Shown here: positions 63,284 through 64,000 of the stretch, piece after piece
How the letters are laid out: the number at the start of each line of letters is the position of its first letter
Position numbering within the stretch: the stretch's first letter is position 1
Origin: Homalodisca vitripennis
Lineage: Eukaryota > Arthropoda > Insecta > Hemiptera > Cicadellidae
Length of the DNA stretch: 64,000 nt
NCBI RefSeq assembly: GCF_021130785.1
Contig: NC_060210.1
Location: 186,628,501-186,692,500 of the forward strand
Reading direction: 5' to 3'
Program-made: the position numbers and the translations under genes
The notes under the pieces: generated by a model
Told to the model about the DNA's origin: nothing
Database searches by the model: none
The model's input: the letters and a program-made list of their open reading frames with translations, nothing else

Positions 63284-64000
63284 CTAGAAATAGTCAGTTT
63301 TAAGGATAATTGTAAAACATGGGTTGTGACATATAGCTATTCGTTTTAGATGAAAGAATGTCCGTGTACAAAACATAATATAAGTGATACTAAAGACTAA
63401 AATGATCGATGATGAATTACGTTTATATTAGCGTACGTAATTAGCGGTAATGATTCTAACAACACGTTCCAAATTTTCACGCTATATATCTGTAGCGTTA
63501 AGTGGTTTATACTTTTTGGTCAAAGCAGTATTGAACCGATTAAGCAAAAATGTGATATTTCAGGTAAATCTTATTGAATTAAATTTGTGATATACCTTTA
63601 TTGTGATAATTTTTGCAACCTTAACTCGTCATATAAAAGTATTAATTGCGTTTTCAGACATACGTACCAAAAGAACTTTTTTGATGCCCTTAAACGATTC
63701 ACAATATTGTTCTACCGTTTTGGAACACTCTGTATTGTAATATTTGAGAACGGAAGAGTTTTGGAAATTTCACGATGGAAATACGCAATTCGTCACTATA
63801 TTACTTCCCTAGTGACCATGAAGCATGACATCATCAAATTCTTTGCTTACCGTCCATTGGTGACCAAACAAGTGATGACCAACCAGGATAGCACAATTAA
63901 ATACATTTACCAGTGGATATGTGTTACAAAAACACCAAAATTACTTTCCAAGAACTTGCATCCATTCCCATCTTCAGGAATGAATCCTGAATCACAAATG
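63284..64000. other. Intron 5 of copy F, start
   Basis: No exon 5 signature (L-P-L-P-D-W, I-Y-P-E-P-L) found. At the extreme right a minus frame containing G-F-I-P-E-D-G is open but unrecognised. Confidence 0.45.

Overview
This is animal nuclear DNA, most likely from an insect. It is AT-rich, its genes are split into short GT-AG exons, and it is full of retrotransposon and DNA-transposon relics. A sap-feeding hemipteran would fit the gene family, but that is inference and not shown by the sequence. I see no prokaryotic, viral, rRNA or intact tRNA genes.

The window holds a tandem array of secreted histidine acid phosphatase genes (histidine phosphatase clade 2; venom/prostatic/lysosomal acid phosphatase type), all on the minus strand. 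Each complete copy has seven coding exons: (1) signal peptide ending in T-L-Q-x-V-I/A-x; (2) catalytic R-H-G exon, 35 codons; (3) 80 codons with M-Y-K-L-G and R-T-L-Q-S-A-E; (4) 73 codons; (5) about 42 codons; (6) catalytic H-D exon; (7) C-terminal cysteine exon with the stop. From left to right: copy A (exons 1-4, rest off the left edge), copy B (complete, 416 aa), copy C (pseudogene), copy D (complete, 410 aa), copy E (complete, 408 aa, recent duplicate of D) and copy F (exons 6-7, rest off the right edge).

D and E lie in a direct duplication of about 10.6 kb (about 34.89-45.56 kb and 45.57-56.3 kb). It also carried the first exon of C, leaving an extra signal-peptide exon upstream of D (46.5 kb). 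E likewise has an extra upstream first exon, here of B type (57.1 kb). The right breakpoint of the first unit falls inside a 5S-rRNA-derived SINE.

The oddest structure is in copy A. About 22 tandem units of 84 bp (3.70-5.57 kb) sit against exon 2. Each unit is a copy of the intron 1/exon 2 acceptor boundary plus the first 20 codons of exon 2, including the catalytic R-H-G.

Introns and intergenic DNA carry LINE reverse-transcriptase fragments (5.6, 19.3, 31.2 kb), 5S-derived SINEs, tRNA-derived SINEs, a mariner-like relic (about 7.9 kb), two long foldback elements (23.75-24.57 and 33.5-34.18 kb), a hAT-like element in each D/E unit, and simple repeats.
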